From contig NZ_CP022736.1 in NCBI RefSeq assembly GCF_002257565.1, positions 992,001-1,056,000 on the forward strand: DNA of 64,000 nucleotides. Direction: 5' to 3'. Positions 27,701 through 36,039 of this stretch are shown here, piece by piece. This stretch comes from Herbaspirillum sp. meg3. GTDB lineage: Bacteria; Pseudomonadota; Gammaproteobacteria; Burkholderiales; Burkholderiaceae_D. A model generated the notes under the pieces. It saw only the letters and a list, made by a program, of their open reading frames with translations. It made no database searches and was not told the origin of the DNA. Made by a program: the position numbers and the translations under genes. How positions within the stretch are numbered: the stretch's first letter is position 1; every line of letters starts with the position of its first letter.

Positions 27701-28999
27701 ATGTCGAACGAACCAGTCAAGCAGCACGAAGTCCCTTCCTACCTTACACCGCATGGCATCGGCCCATGGGGTGATTATCTCGAACAAATCGACCGCGTTA
27801 CCCCTTACCTGGGCTCGCTGGCGCGCTGGGTGGAAACCCTGAAGCGCCCGAAGCGCATGCTGATCGTGGACGTTCCTATCGAACGCGACGACGGCACGAT
27901 TGCCCACTTTGAAGGCTATCGCGTGCAGCACAACACGTCGCGTGGTCCCGGCAAGGGCGGTGTGCGTTTTCACCAGGATGTGACGTTGTCTGAAGTGATG
28001 GCGCTGTCGGCGTGGATGACGGTCAAGAACGCAGCAGTGAACGTGCCTTACGGCGGTGCCAAAGGCGGTATCCGCGTTGATCCGAAGACCTTGTCGCGCG
28101 GCGAACTGCAACGCATGACACGTCGCTACACCAGCGAAATCGGCATCATCATCGGACCGAACAAAGATATTCCAGCACCGGACGTGAATACCGATTCGCA
28201 GATCATGGCGTGGATGATGGATACCTATTCCATGAACCAGGGAAGCACTTCATCTGGCGTTGTGACCGGCAAGCCGATCTCGCTGGGTGGCAGCCTGGGA
28301 CGCCACGAGGCAACAGGCCGCGGTGTGTTTGTGGTCGGTTGCGAAGCTGCTGCAAAACGTAATCTTGATATCAAAGAGGCGCGCGTCGCCGTGCAAGGTT
28401 TCGGTAACGTCGGCGGCATCGCTGCACGCTTGTTCGCAGAGGCCGGCGCCAAGGTCGTCGCGGTGCAAGATCACATCACAACAGTGGTACGCGATACTGG
28501 TCTCGATGTGCCTGCACTGCAAGCCTACGTTGCGCAACACGGCAGTGTTCAAGGTTTCCCGGGCGGTGACGAAGTCAAGGATCGCGCCCAGTTTTGGGCA
28601 ACCGATTGCGACATTCTGGTGCCTGCTGCACTCGAACAGCAAATCACGGTCAACAACGCGCCGTCGATTCGCGCCAAGATCATTCTGGAAGGCGCTAACG
28701 GCCCGACCTCTCCCGCGGCCGATGACATCCTGACTGAAAAGGGTGTGTTGATCGTGCCTGACGTGATTGCCAATGCCGGCGGTGTGACCGTCAGTTACTT
28801 TGAATGGGTGCAGGATTTTTCGAGCTTCTTCTGGACTGAAGACGAAATCAATTTGCGCCTCACACGCATCATGCGTGAAGCGTTCGCGGCGGTCTGGCAA
28901 CTGGCTGAGGACAAGAAGGTAACGTTGCGTACAGCCGCATTTATCGTGGCATGTACTCGTGTGTTGCAAGCGCGTGAAATGCGCGGTCTGTATCCTTGA
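27701..28999 (+). CDS. gdhA: Glutamate dehydrogenase
   Basis: The ATG at 27701 with AAGGAG ten bases upstream gives a 432-residue enzyme of normal length for hexameric glutamate dehydrogenase; a longer frame from 27674 lacks support. It interconverts 2-oxoglutarate plus ammonia and glutamate. The substrate motif VPYGGAKGGIRVDP is near residue 113, the GPNKDIPAPDVNTD segment near 152 and the nucleotide-binding motif VQGFGNVGGIAARLF near 231. Cofactor preference (NAD or NADP) is not certain. It is a single-gene unit, followed by a 12-base-pair hairpin at 29051. Confidence 0.94.
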   Translation: MSNEPVKQHEVPSYLTPHGIGPWGDYLEQIDRVTPYLGSLARWVETLKRPKRMLIVDVPIERDDGTIAHFEGYRVQHNTSRGPGKGGVRFHQDVTLSEVMALSAWMTVKNAAVNVPYGGAKGGIRVDPKTLSRGELQRMTRRYTSEIGIIIGPNKDIPAPDVNTDSQIMAWMMDTYSMNQGSTSSGVVTGKPISLGGSLGRHEATGRGVFVVGCEAAAKRNLDIKEARVAVQGFGNVGGIAARLFAEAGAKVVAVQDHITTVVRDTGLDVPALQAYVAQHGSVQGFPGGDEVKDRAQFWATDCDILVPAALEQQITVNNAPSIRAKIILEGANGPTSPAADDILTEKGVLIVPDVIANAGGVTVSYFEWVQDFSSFFWTEDEINLRLTRIMREAFAAVWQLAEDKKVTLRTAAFIVACTRVLQAREMRGLYP

Positions 29000-29050
29000 T
29001 GCAGTCGGTAGTCTGTAGCAGGCAAGTAAAAATAAGTAGTTGAAGCAAGC

Positions 29051-29089
29051 GTCGGCAGGGAACACAAAAAATCAATATTCCCTGCCGGC
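29051..29089 (+). other. 12-base-pair hairpin downstream of gdhA
   Basis: GTCGGCAGGGAA (29051-29062) pairs with TTCCCTGCCGGC (29078-29089) with one G-U pair and a 15-base A-rich loop. No T-run follows, so it is not a canonical intrinsic terminator. It may protect the 3' end of gdhA mRNA or act with Rho. Confidence 0.6.
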
Positions 29090-29116
29090 GAAAATAGAAA
29101 AAATAAATGGCGGTAC

Positions 29117-29130
29117 GCAGGCATGCCTGC
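29117..29130. repeat. Perfect 14-base palindrome
   Basis: GCAGGCATGCCTGC is fully self-complementary. It lies 348 bases upstream of the sigma-54 promoter's first base pair and may be an upstream activator or repressor site. Confidence 0.45.
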
Positions 29131-29302
29131 ATCGGTCTGATGAAGAATGCGAAAAGCGCGCGTGCGTTTTCATCGCATTTTTTGCGCACGCCGTGACCGT
29201 TTGATTTGTGCGTAAGGAGGAGACGTCTACGCCCAACATTCGAAACATGCCGATGGCGGTGTCGTCGGTGCGAACGCCTTTGCGTTTGCTGCAAAGCGGT
29301 CT

Positions 29303-29317
29303 GCGCATCCATTGCGC
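29303..29317. promoter_or_regulatory. Inverted repeat GCGCA-N5-TGCGC
   Basis: A perfect 15-base inverted repeat, 161 bases upstream of the sigma-54 core promoter. This is a usual distance for an enhancer-binding activator. The half-site differs from the NtrC consensus (GCAC-N7-GTGC), so the protein is unknown. Confidence 0.35.
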
Positions 29318-29477
29318 GGAGGCTTTTGCAATGTCGATCGAAAGCGGCAAAAGCATTCCTTTTGAAAATCGCATCCCTGCGGGCAATCGGCGTCGTGGCA
29401 TGCATCCTATCGGGTCTCAACTGCACGATAAGGCCGCGAATTACGCTGTTGATTGCGGGATTGCTTACTTGATTTTC

Positions 29478-29493
29478 TGGCATGATACTTGCT
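29478..29493 (+). promoter_or_regulatory. Sigma-54 promoter
   Basis: TGGCATGATACTTGCT matches the RpoN consensus (TGGCAY-R-N4-TTGCW) at every defined position, with GG and GC separated by ten bases. Predicted transcription starts near 29504, about 32 bases before the ATG of the binding-protein gene at 29536. Confidence 0.8.
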
Positions 29494-29535
29494 CATTAAA
29501 CTTCTCCGGTCGCAAGGCTGGCATGCGAGTCTTCA

Positions 29536-30450
29536 ATGGCAAACAGATCGATCAGGCAAGTATGGCGTTGTTGGGTTGTCATCGCATGGGGTTTCGGAAT
29601 CGGTATGTCATTGCAGGTGCACGCGGAAGGAACGCTTGAGAAAATCAAGCGCACCAATACGTTTGTCATTGCCTATTTAAACGGAACGATGCCGTTTGCG
29701 TTTTTGAATGATGACAAACAGGTGACTGGGTATACGATTGATCTGTGTCGAAAAATTGCGGAAGGGATTCGAAGGGATTTTAAGTTGCCGCAGTTGCAGG
29801 TGCAGTTCATGGAAGTGGATACGGTGACGCGTTTTATCGCACTGGATCAGAATAAGGCGGATCTGGAATGCAGCACGTCGACGAACAATGCTGAGCGCCG
29901 GAAGATTGCAACTTTTACCGTGCCGCATTTTTTTGCATCGGTACGCATGCTGGTGAAGGCTGGTTCGGGAATTCGCAATTGGGAAGACCTGCGCGGCAAG
30001 ACGATAGTGGTGCCGCGTAATACACCGATGGTCAAGCAGATTGATGAGCGCAGTAACATCCGCTCTCTCGGCATCAAGATCGTGGAGGTGGCGTATAACG
30101 AAGAAGCCTTCAGCAGTCTGGAGAAGGGATTGGCGGATGCCTTCGTAATGGAAGACGTGCTGTTGCGCAGGTATCTGTTATCGGTGCCACACCCTGAGCG
30201 TTACGCAGTTGTAGGTGATTCGCTTTCGCTGGAGCCCTACGGCATCATGATGCACAAGGGAGATCCGGAGTTCAAGCGGTACGTAGATTTGCAGATGGTG
30301 AAGATTATTCGGTCCGGGGATATTTTCAAGATTTATGATCGCTGGTTTACGAAACCGATCAGCGACACGATACCCGCGATGGGCATGCCGATGGGGTATC
30401 TGCTGCGCGATACGTTGCGCTACCCGACGGACAAGGTTGCTGATGACTGA
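29536..30450 (+). CDS. Orphan glutamate/aspartate-type ABC substrate-binding protein
   Basis: A 304-residue periplasmic binding protein of family 3. The N-terminal signal peptide (hydrophobic core, then SLQVHA-EG near residue 30) is plausible. The mature part parallels the GltI protein encoded next: GYTIDLCRKIAEGI, DLECSTSTNNAERRK, then SLEPYGIMMHKGDPEFK. It has no permease or ATPase of its own and lies directly upstream of gltI in the same direction, so it may share the GltJKL membrane complex and broaden its ligand range. It is preceded by a strong sigma-54 promoter, pointing to nitrogen control. The ribosome-binding site is weak. Confidence 0.85.
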   Translation: MANRSIRQVWRCWVVIAWGFGIGMSLQVHAEGTLEKIKRTNTFVIAYLNGTMPFAFLNDDKQVTGYTIDLCRKIAEGIRRDFKLPQLQVQFMEVDTVTRFIALDQNKADLECSTSTNNAERRKIATFTVPHFFASVRMLVKAGSGIRNWEDLRGKTIVVPRNTPMVKQIDERSNIRSLGIKIVEVAYNEEAFSSLEKGLADAFVMEDVLLRRYLLSVPHPERYAVVGDSLSLEPYGIMMHKGDPEFKRYVDLQMVKIIRSGDIFKIYDRWFTKPISDTIPAMGMPMGYLLRDTLRYPTDKVADD

Positions 30451-30588
30451 ATTTGGCGGAATTTCCGCACGAAATGATGGTTTTTTGAGCCGCATCCTGC
30501 AGTGCAGGAAGGTTTTTCAAAACTAAGGTAATTTAAAGGCAAAATAGCCTCTTTTCAGGAATGAAGACTATTTTTGAAGAATGGCTTT

Positions 30589-30597
30589 TGGTACACT
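30589..30597 (+). promoter_or_regulatory. Possible extended -10 promoter of gltI
   Basis: TGGTACACT fits the extended -10 form (TGN-TATAAT-like) with no good -35. It would place the start near 30604, 20 bases before the gltI ATG. It is independent of the sigma-54 promoter upstream of the paralogue. Confidence 0.35.
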
Positions 30598-30623
30598 ACG
30601 TAAAAATTTTTCCAGGAGGTCAC

Positions 30624-31571
30624 ATGAAGTTATTAAAGCTAGCAGGGGTATTGGTTGGGGCAAGTGTATTGATGGGCTCGGTTCACGCTGAAGAGTTCAC
30701 CGGTCGTCTGAAGAAGATCAAAGAAACCGGCACGCTGACACTGGGTGTGCGCGACGCATCCATCCCGTTTTCCTACCTCGATGACAAGCAATCGTATCAA
30801 GGTTACTCGATCGACCTGTGCCTGAAGGCGGCAACAGCGATCCAGAAGAAATTGGGTCTGACTTCGCTGAATGTGAAGATGGTTCCTGTGACTTCGGCAA
30901 CGCGTATTCCACTGATCGCTAACGGCACAACCGACATTTCTTGCGATTCGGCTACCAACAACATGGAACGTCAGAAGCAAGTTGCTTTCGCCGTTACCGA
31001 GTTCGTTACAGCTAACCGCTTCCTGACAAAGAAGGCTGCTAACCTGAAGACTCTGGACGACCTGAAGGGCAAGACTATTGTGTCGACCTCCGGTACCTCC
31101 AACCTGAAGCAAATCACTACGCTGAACACTGAGCGCAACCTGGGTATGAACATCCTGGCCGCCAAGGACCACGCCGAAGCTTTCCTGATGGTTGAAACCG
31201 GCCGTGCAGTCGCGTTTGTGATGGACGATATTCTGTTGTCTTCGCTGGCAGCCAACTCCAAGGCGCCTGGCGACTACGTCGTTTCCAGCGAAGCGTTGTC
31301 GGTTGAGCCATACGGCCTGATCCTGCCATTGGGCGATACAGCCTTCAAGAAGGTGGTCGACGATGCAATGATCAACGTCTACAAGGGCGACGACATCAAG
31401 AAGATCTATGCCAAGTGGTTCCAATCGCCTATCCCACCGAAGGGTGTCAACCTGAACGTGCCGATGAGCCCGCAACTGCAAGCTGTTTTTGCCAAGCCTA
31501 CCGATTCCGGCGAACCATCTGCTTACGCAGCTGTGCCAGAAGCACAAAAGCAATCTTCGAAGAAGAAATAA
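30624..31571 (+). CDS. gltI: Glutamate/aspartate ABC transporter substrate-binding protein
   Basis: The ATG at 30624 is preceded by CAGGAGGTCAC, an ideal ribosome-binding site, and gives 315 residues; an open frame from 30561 is not used. The signal peptide MKLLKLAGVLVGASVLMGSVHA is cleaved before EEF. The mature protein shows SYQGYSIDLCLKAATAI, TTDISCDSATNNMERQKQVAF and SVEPYGLILPLGDTAFKKVVD, the GltI pattern for acidic amino acids. Codon use is biased toward frequent codons, as in highly expressed genes. A hairpin terminator follows, so the binding protein should be made in excess over GltJKL. Confidence 0.93.
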   Translation: MKLLKLAGVLVGASVLMGSVHAEEFTGRLKKIKETGTLTLGVRDASIPFSYLDDKQSYQGYSIDLCLKAATAIQKKLGLTSLNVKMVPVTSATRIPLIANGTTDISCDSATNNMERQKQVAFAVTEFVTANRFLTKKAANLKTLDDLKGKTIVSTSGTSNLKQITTLNTERNLGMNILAAKDHAEAFLMVETGRAVAFVMDDILLSSLAANSKAPGDYVVSSEALSVEPYGLILPLGDTAFKKVVDDAMINVYKGDDIKKIYAKWFQSPIPPKGVNLNVPMSPQLQAVFAKPTDSGEPSAYAAVPEAQKQSSKKK

Positions 31572-31613
31572 GGCAAAAACGCAGCATTTGATTGCTGTGC
31601 AGCATGAAAAACG

Positions 31614-31643
31614 AAACGGGGGAGTTGTCCCCCGTTTTGTTTA
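31614..31643 (+). terminator. Intrinsic (probably partial) terminator between gltI and gltJ
   Basis: AAACGGGGG (31614-31622) pairs with CCCCCGTTT (31629-31637) around AGTTGT and is followed by TTGTTT. It lies inside the gltIJKL unit and would reduce expression of the membrane and ATPase genes relative to gltI. Confidence 0.8.
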
Positions 31644-31781
31644 AGTTGGCGAAGAAAGCAAGACCTGCTCAGAACAGCCGTTTTTTACCTCATGTAAAAC
31701 CGGCGCAGGCCGCCTGGGAATGTCGTGGCAATGCGGCATTCTTGATCGCAAACGAGTCGAGACGAGAAGACGAGGGCATCT

Positions 31782-32531
31782 ATGCATTACAACTGGAACT
31801 GGGGCATATTCTGGGAGCAGTCTCCCGATGGCATCCCCTACATCGATACATTACTGATCGGCCTGAAATGGACCATCGCCACGGCCGTACTGGCCTGGAT
31901 CATGGCACTGGTTCTCGGCACGATCGTCGGCACCATTCGCACGACCCAGAAACCATGGGCTGTACGCATCGCAAACGGCTACGTTGAGCTGTTCCGCAAT
32001 ATTCCGCTGCTGGTCCAGATGTTCCTCTGGTACTTCGTCATGCCGGAGCTGGTGCCTGCTGCTGTGGGCGACTGGCTCAAGAGCCTGCCGGAAGCGTCGT
32101 TTGTCACCGCCTTCCTGGCACTGGGTTTCTTTACCTCGTCGCGGGTTGCCGTGCAGGTGAGTACCGGTATCAACGCCTTGCCGCGCGGTCAGCGCATGGC
32201 CGGCGCCGCACTGGGGCTGACACCTGTGCAGACTTACCGTTATGTGCTGCTGCCGATGGCTTTCCGGATCATCATCCCGGCATTGACCAACGAGTTTGCT
32301 GCGATCATCAAGAACAGCTCGGTGGCGTTGACCATCGGTCTGGTGGAATTGACTGCGGCGACTTACTCGATGCGCGAATTCACGTTCCAGACCTTCGAAT
32401 CGCTCACCGGCGCCACCATTATCTACATCATCATTTCCGTCATTGCGTTGCTGTTGGCGCGCATCCTGGAAAAAGTTACCGCCGTGCCAGGCTATATCAC
32501 GACCGGCAGCTCCAGTACGGGAGGACATTAA
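31782..32531 (+). CDS. gltJ: Glutamate/aspartate ABC transporter permease GltJ
   Basis: A 249-residue inner-membrane permease. The start MHYNWNWGIFWEQSPDGIPYIDTLLIGLKWT is the usual GltJ N-terminus, with GAGG before the ATG. The segment GYVELFRNIPLLVQMFLWYFVMPEL near residue 66 and the EAA-like loop (GAALGLTPVQTYRYVLLPMA near 145) define the family. It forms the pore with GltK, whose gene starts three bases after its stop. Confidence 0.94.
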   Translation: MHYNWNWGIFWEQSPDGIPYIDTLLIGLKWTIATAVLAWIMALVLGTIVGTIRTTQKPWAVRIANGYVELFRNIPLLVQMFLWYFVMPELVPAAVGDWLKSLPEASFVTAFLALGFFTSSRVAVQVSTGINALPRGQRMAGAALGLTPVQTYRYVLLPMAFRIIIPALTNEFAAIIKNSSVALTIGLVELTAATYSMREFTFQTFESLTGATIIYIIISVIALLLARILEKVTAVPGYITTGSSSTGGH

Positions 32532-32534
32532 ACT

Positions 32535-33230
32535 ATGTTTTCTAATTTCGACTTCGATATTATTCAGCGTTCGTGGTTCTACCTGATCACGACCGGCCTG
32601 AAGTTCACGTTGGTGCTGACCGTTACTGCAATGGTCGGCGGTATCATCCTCGGCACTTTGCTGGCGATGATGCGCTTGTCCAGCAACAAGCCGCTGTCCT
32701 TTGTTGCGACGACCTATGTCAACCTGATCCGCTCGGTGCCGCTGGTGCTGGTGATTTTCTGGTTCTACTTCCTAGTGCCGTTTATCGGCGCCTGGGTGAT
32801 CGGCGCCAGCGAACCAATTCAGGTCGGCGCTTTCCAATCGGCGCTGATTACCTTCATCTTGTTTGAAGCAGCGTACTACTGCGAAATCATGCGTTCGGGT
32901 ATTCAGTCAATCCCGCGCGGTCAGGTGTTTGCAGGCTACGCCATCGGTATGAACTACTGGCAGATGATGGGCAATGTGGTGCTGCCGCAGGCTTTCCGCA
33001 ACGTGACCCCCATCTTGCTGACACAAACCATCGTGTTGTTCCAGGACGTGTCGCTGGTGTATGTGCTGGGTTCAGTCCCGGACTTCGTGACCAGCGCTTC
33101 CAAGATCGCTCAGCGTGACGGCCGTCTGGTGGAAATGTACCTGTTCGTCGCCGTGGTCTACTTTGTGCTCAGCTTCGTGCTGTCGCAAACTGTGAAGCGC
33201 TTCCAGCACAAGATCGCCATCATTCGCTAA
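32535..33230 (+). CDS. gltK: Glutamate/aspartate ABC transporter permease GltK
   Basis: A 231-residue permease beginning MFSNFDFDIIQRSWFYLIT, with TYVNLIRSVPLVLVIFWFYFLVP near residue 58 and the ATPase contact loop GYAIGMNYWQMMGNVVLPQA near 138. The late segment FQDVSLVYVLGSVPDFVTSA is typical of GltK. It is spaced three bases from gltJ and 72 bases from gltL; a GC-rich hairpin lies in the latter gap. Confidence 0.94.
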   Translation: MFSNFDFDIIQRSWFYLITTGLKFTLVLTVTAMVGGIILGTLLAMMRLSSNKPLSFVATTYVNLIRSVPLVLVIFWFYFLVPFIGAWVIGASEPIQVGAFQSALITFILFEAAYYCEIMRSGIQSIPRGQVFAGYAIGMNYWQMMGNVVLPQAFRNVTPILLTQTIVLFQDVSLVYVLGSVPDFVTSASKIAQRDGRLVEMYLFVAVVYFVLSFVLSQTVKRFQHKIAIIR

Positions 33231-33239
33231 CCGACACAT

Positions 33240-33271
33240 GCCGGCCAGCACATATCAGATGCGTGGCCGGC
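33240..33271 (+). repeat. Hairpin between gltK and gltL
   Basis: GCCGGCC (33240-33246) and GGCCGGC (33265-33271) form a 7-base-pair GC stem. There is no T-run. It may stabilise the upstream message or set a processing site inside the operon. Confidence 0.5.
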
Positions 33272-33302
33272 TGATACCGTATTCAGGAATTAGGAGAAAT
33301 AA

Positions 33303-34031
33303 ATGATTGAACTCAATAACGTCAGCAAGTGGTACGGCAGCTTCCAGGTTCTGACCGATTGCACCACCAGCGTTGCCAAGGGCGATGTGGTTGTGGTCTG
33401 CGGTCCTTCGGGTTCGGGCAAGTCGACGCTGATCAAGACCGTCAACGGCCTGGAGCCGTTCCAGAAGGGTACGATCACCGTTGATGGCGTATCCGTCGGC
33501 GACCCAAAAACCAATTTGTCGAAGCTGCGTGCGCGCATCGGCATGGTGTTCCAGAACTTCGAACTGTTCCCGCATCTGTCGATCCGTGAAAACCTGACCA
33601 TCGGCCAGGTTAAGGTGTTGGGCCGCAGCGTTGACGAAGCGACTGAAAAGGGCCTGAAGTATCTGGATCGCGTCGGTCTGATCGCGCAAAAGGATAAATT
33701 CCCGGGTCAGCTGTCCGGCGGCCAGCAGCAACGTGTGGCGATCGCCCGCGCGCTGTCGATGGATCCGATCGCGATGCTGTTCGATGAACCGACATCGGCG
33801 CTCGACCCTGAAATGATCAATGAAGTGCTGGACGTTATGGTCGGCCTGGCACAAGAAGGCATGACCATGATGGTTGTGACCCATGAAATGGGCTTTGCGC
33901 GCAAAGTTGCCAATCGCGTCATCTTCATGGACAAGGGCCTGGTTGTGGAAGACTGCAAGAAGGAAGACTTCTTCGGTTCGCCACGCTCGGAGCGCGCTCG
34001 CGACTTCCTGGCCAAGATCATCACGCACTAA
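33303..34031 (+). CDS. gltL: Glutamate/aspartate ABC transporter ATP-binding protein GltL
   Basis: A 242-residue ATPase with Walker A GPSGSGKST near residue 36, Q-loop IGMVFQNFELFPH near 83, signature LSGGQQQRVAIARAL near 138 and Walker B AMLFDEPTSALDPEM near 157. TTAGGAGAAATAA precedes the ATG. It is the last gene of gltIJKL and is followed by an intrinsic terminator at 34099. It resembles the other polar amino-acid ATPase at 327-1061 but is closer to the GltL consensus. Confidence 0.95.
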   Translation: MIELNNVSKWYGSFQVLTDCTTSVAKGDVVVVCGPSGSGKSTLIKTVNGLEPFQKGTITVDGVSVGDPKTNLSKLRARIGMVFQNFELFPHLSIRENLTIGQVKVLGRSVDEATEKGLKYLDRVGLIAQKDKFPGQLSGGQQQRVAIARALSMDPIAMLFDEPTSALDPEMINEVLDVMVGLAQEGMTMMVVTHEMGFARKVANRVIFMDKGLVVEDCKKEDFFGSPRSERARDFLAKIITH

Positions 34032-34098
34032 GACGTCGATGCAGCTATATCCGAAGCGTATTTTCTGCGCTTCGATCCGGCATATTCAGTCGTTCAAC

Positions 34099-34138
34099 AA
34101 AAACCGCCCGGTGCATGCCGAGGCGGTTTTTGTTCTTT
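34099..34138 (+). terminator. Intrinsic terminator after gltL
   Basis: AAAAACCGCC (34099-34108) pairs with GGCGGTTTTT (34122-34131); an inner CGG/CCG pair extends the stem. It is followed by GTTCTTT. Confidence 0.9.
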
Positions 34139-34271
34139 AAGGCTTGCGTTTGAAGGTGGCGTCCGAGGCAAGGATTTGAGGTGCCGCAATTCGGGGGCGA
34201 CGGCCCTTGCGGTAAAATAGCGGGATGTCGTGCGCTTGGCACGAGCACTAATTCAGAGGAAGAGAAGAGCG

Positions 34272-35306
34272 ATGAGCGACGTAGTGACCATTACCCGTCC
34301 GGACGACTGGCATTTGCATTTGCGCGACGGCGCTACCCTGGCAAGCGTATTGCCGCATACCGCTCATCAATTCGCGCGTGCGATCATCATGCCGAACCTG
34401 AAGCCGCCGGTCACCACGACCGAGCAGGCGAGCGCCTACCGCGACCGTATTCTGGCTGCGCTGCCTGCCGGCGTGAAGTTCGAACCGCTGATGGTGCTCT
34501 ATCTCACCGACAACACGCCACCGGAAGAAATCCGCAAGGCCAAGGCGAGCGGTTTCGTGAAAGCGGTCAAGCTGTATCCGGCCGGTGCGACTACCAATTC
34601 CGATGCAGGCGTGACTGACCTGCGCAACTGCTACAAAACACTGGAGGTCTTGCAGGAAGTCGGCATGCCTTTCCTGGTTCACGGCGAAGTGACCGATCCG
34701 GCGATCGACATTTTCGATCGCGAGGCTGTTTTCATCGATCGCGTCATGACACCGCTGCGCAAGGATATGCCGGAGCTGAAGGTTGTCTTCGAACATATCA
34801 CGACCAAGGATGCCGCCGACTACGTCTTTGCTTCTGAAGGGCCTACGGCGGCGACAATTACCGCACATCACTTGCTCTACAACCGCAATGAAATCTTCAA
34901 AGGCGGTATTCGTCCCCACTATTACTGTCTGCCAGTGCTTAAGCGCGAGACGCATCGTCAGGCTCTGGTTGCGGCGGCGATTTCGGGCAGCGACAAGTTC
35001 TTCCTCGGTACGGATTCCGCGCCGCACGCCAAAGGTTTGAAAGAGCACGCCTGCGGTTGTGCCGGTTGCTACACCGCTTTGCACGCGTTGGAGCTGTACG
35101 CGCAAGCCTTCGATCAGGCCGGCGCGTTGGACAAGCTTGAAGCGTTTGCCAGCTTTAACGGCCCAGCCTTCTACAATCTGCCGCGCAACGAAGGAAAAGT
35201 TACCTTGCGCCGCGAGAACTGGACCATTCCGGCGGAGCTGCCGATGGGCGATGCGACGGTTGTGCCGTTGAATGGCGGCGAGACAATCAACTGGAAAATG
35301 GACTGA
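34272..35306 (+). CDS. pyrC: Dihydroorotase
   Basis: The ATG at 34272 with GAGGAAGAGAAGAGCG upstream gives 344 residues, the E. coli PyrC class. The enzyme cyclises carbamoyl-aspartate to dihydroorotate in pyrimidine synthesis. The zinc histidines lie in DDWHLHLRDG near residue 12. The carboxylated lysine is in VKLYPAGATTNSDAG near 100, further metal ligands in LVHGEVTD near 137 and FEHITTKDAA near 175, and the catalytic Asp in FLGTDSAPH near 248. It lies upstream of coq7 with a 54-base gap. Confidence 0.95.
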   Translation: MSDVVTITRPDDWHLHLRDGATLASVLPHTAHQFARAIIMPNLKPPVTTTEQASAYRDRILAALPAGVKFEPLMVLYLTDNTPPEEIRKAKASGFVKAVKLYPAGATTNSDAGVTDLRNCYKTLEVLQEVGMPFLVHGEVTDPAIDIFDREAVFIDRVMTPLRKDMPELKVVFEHITTKDAADYVFASEGPTAATITAHHLLYNRNEIFKGGIRPHYYCLPVLKRETHRQALVAAAISGSDKFFLGTDSAPHAKGLKEHACGCAGCYTALHALELYAQAFDQAGALDKLEAFASFNGPAFYNLPRNEGKVTLRRENWTIPAELPMGDATVVPLNGGETINWKMD

Positions 35307-35360
35307 ACGGCGCCGCTGTTCTTGTCTGCGCAGGATTAATTTTTACTGGGATCTGTATCC

Positions 35361-35987
35361 ATGCAATTCGTCGACCAACTGATTACTGATCTGGACAAGG
35401 CCTTGCGCGTGGTCAGCGGCGTGGTGGCTTCATCACGTCCGAATCCTGCAGCGCAGATTGGCGATTCGGCCATGAGCGATGCAGAAAAACTGCACAGTGC
35501 GGGCCTGATGCGGGTCAATCATGTCGGCGAAGTGTGCGCTCAGGCTCTGTACGATGCGCAAGGCCGCTTCGCTCAGGCGCAGGCACTGAAGCAGCAGTTT
35601 GCGCATGCGGGCATCGAAGAAGAGGATCATCTGGCGTGGACCGCTGAGCGTCTGCGCGAATTGGGTTCGCATACCAGCCTTCTTAATCCTTTATGGTATG
35701 CAGGTTCGTATGTGCTGGGTACGATCGCTGCACGTGTCGGCGATGCACGCAATCTTGGTTTCGTTGCCGAGACCGAGCGGCAGGTCGAGTTGCATCTCAT
35801 CAGCCATCTGGAAAAGCTACCGCCGCAAGACGCCAAATCGCGCGCCATCGTCGATCAGATGCGCAAGGACGAGGTGGAGCATGGCGAGGCAGCCAAGGCT
35901 TTGGGCGCGGCTGAGATGCCTGCGCCAATTCGCGGTGTCATGAAAATGATGTCCAAGGTCATGACAACGGTGGCTTACCGCATATAA
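35361..35987 (+). CDS. coq7: Ubiquinone biosynthesis hydroxylase Coq7
   Basis: A 208-residue di-iron monooxygenase for the penultimate hydroxylation in ubiquinone synthesis (2-polyprenyl-3-methyl-6-methoxy-1,4-benzoquinone). The carboxylate/histidine motifs are visible in order: VNHVGEVCAQALYDAQ near residue 53, GIEEEDHLAWT near 83, TERQVELHLISHL near 135 and KDEVEHGEAAKAL near 170. The C-terminus is a short amphipathic helix. An intrinsic terminator follows two bases after the stop. Confidence 0.94.
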   Translation: MQFVDQLITDLDKALRVVSGVVASSRPNPAAQIGDSAMSDAEKLHSAGLMRVNHVGEVCAQALYDAQGRFAQAQALKQQFAHAGIEEEDHLAWTAERLRELGSHTSLLNPLWYAGSYVLGTIAARVGDARNLGFVAETERQVELHLISHLEKLPPQDAKSRAIVDQMRKDEVEHGEAAKALGAAEMPAPIRGVMKMMSKVMTTVAYRI

Positions 35988-35988
35988 C

Positions 35989-36019
35989 AAAACAGGGCGT
36001 GAAGCCCTGTTTTGTTTTT
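35989..36019 (+). terminator. Intrinsic terminator after coq7
   Basis: AAAACAGGGC (35989-35998) pairs with GCCCTGTTTT (36004-36013) around GTGAA, followed by GTTTTT. It closes the pyrC-coq7 direction and leaves downstream plus-strand sequence without incoming transcription. Confidence 0.92.
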
Positions 36020-36039
36020 GAGTCTGTCATTTCGCTCAT

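Larger units (their letters stand above)
29000..29535. other. Intergenic region with hairpins, palindromes and a sigma-54 promoter
   Basis: These 536 bases lie between gdhA and the orphan binding-protein gene. From left to right they hold a 12-base-pair hairpin (29051-29089), a perfect 14-base palindrome (29117-29130), a GCGTGCG/CGCACGC hairpin (29160-29191), an inverted repeat GCGCA-N5-TGCGC (29303-29317) and a sigma-54 promoter (29478-29493). Open frames in the region have poor codon use and no convincing start. Confidence 0.6.

Noticed and set aside
29208..29639. A 143-codon frame in the gap before the orphan binding protein, near a strong AAGGAGG
   Set aside because: The AAGGAGG lies inside the frame, not before its start. 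Composition is unlike a real protein, and it overlaps the sigma-54 promoter and the binding-protein gene.
30454..30469. GG-N10-GC match (TGGCGGAATTTCCGCA) before gltI
   Set aside because: The -12 element lacks TTGC and the site is 155 bases from gltI. It is more likely a GCGGAA/TTCCGC palindrome.
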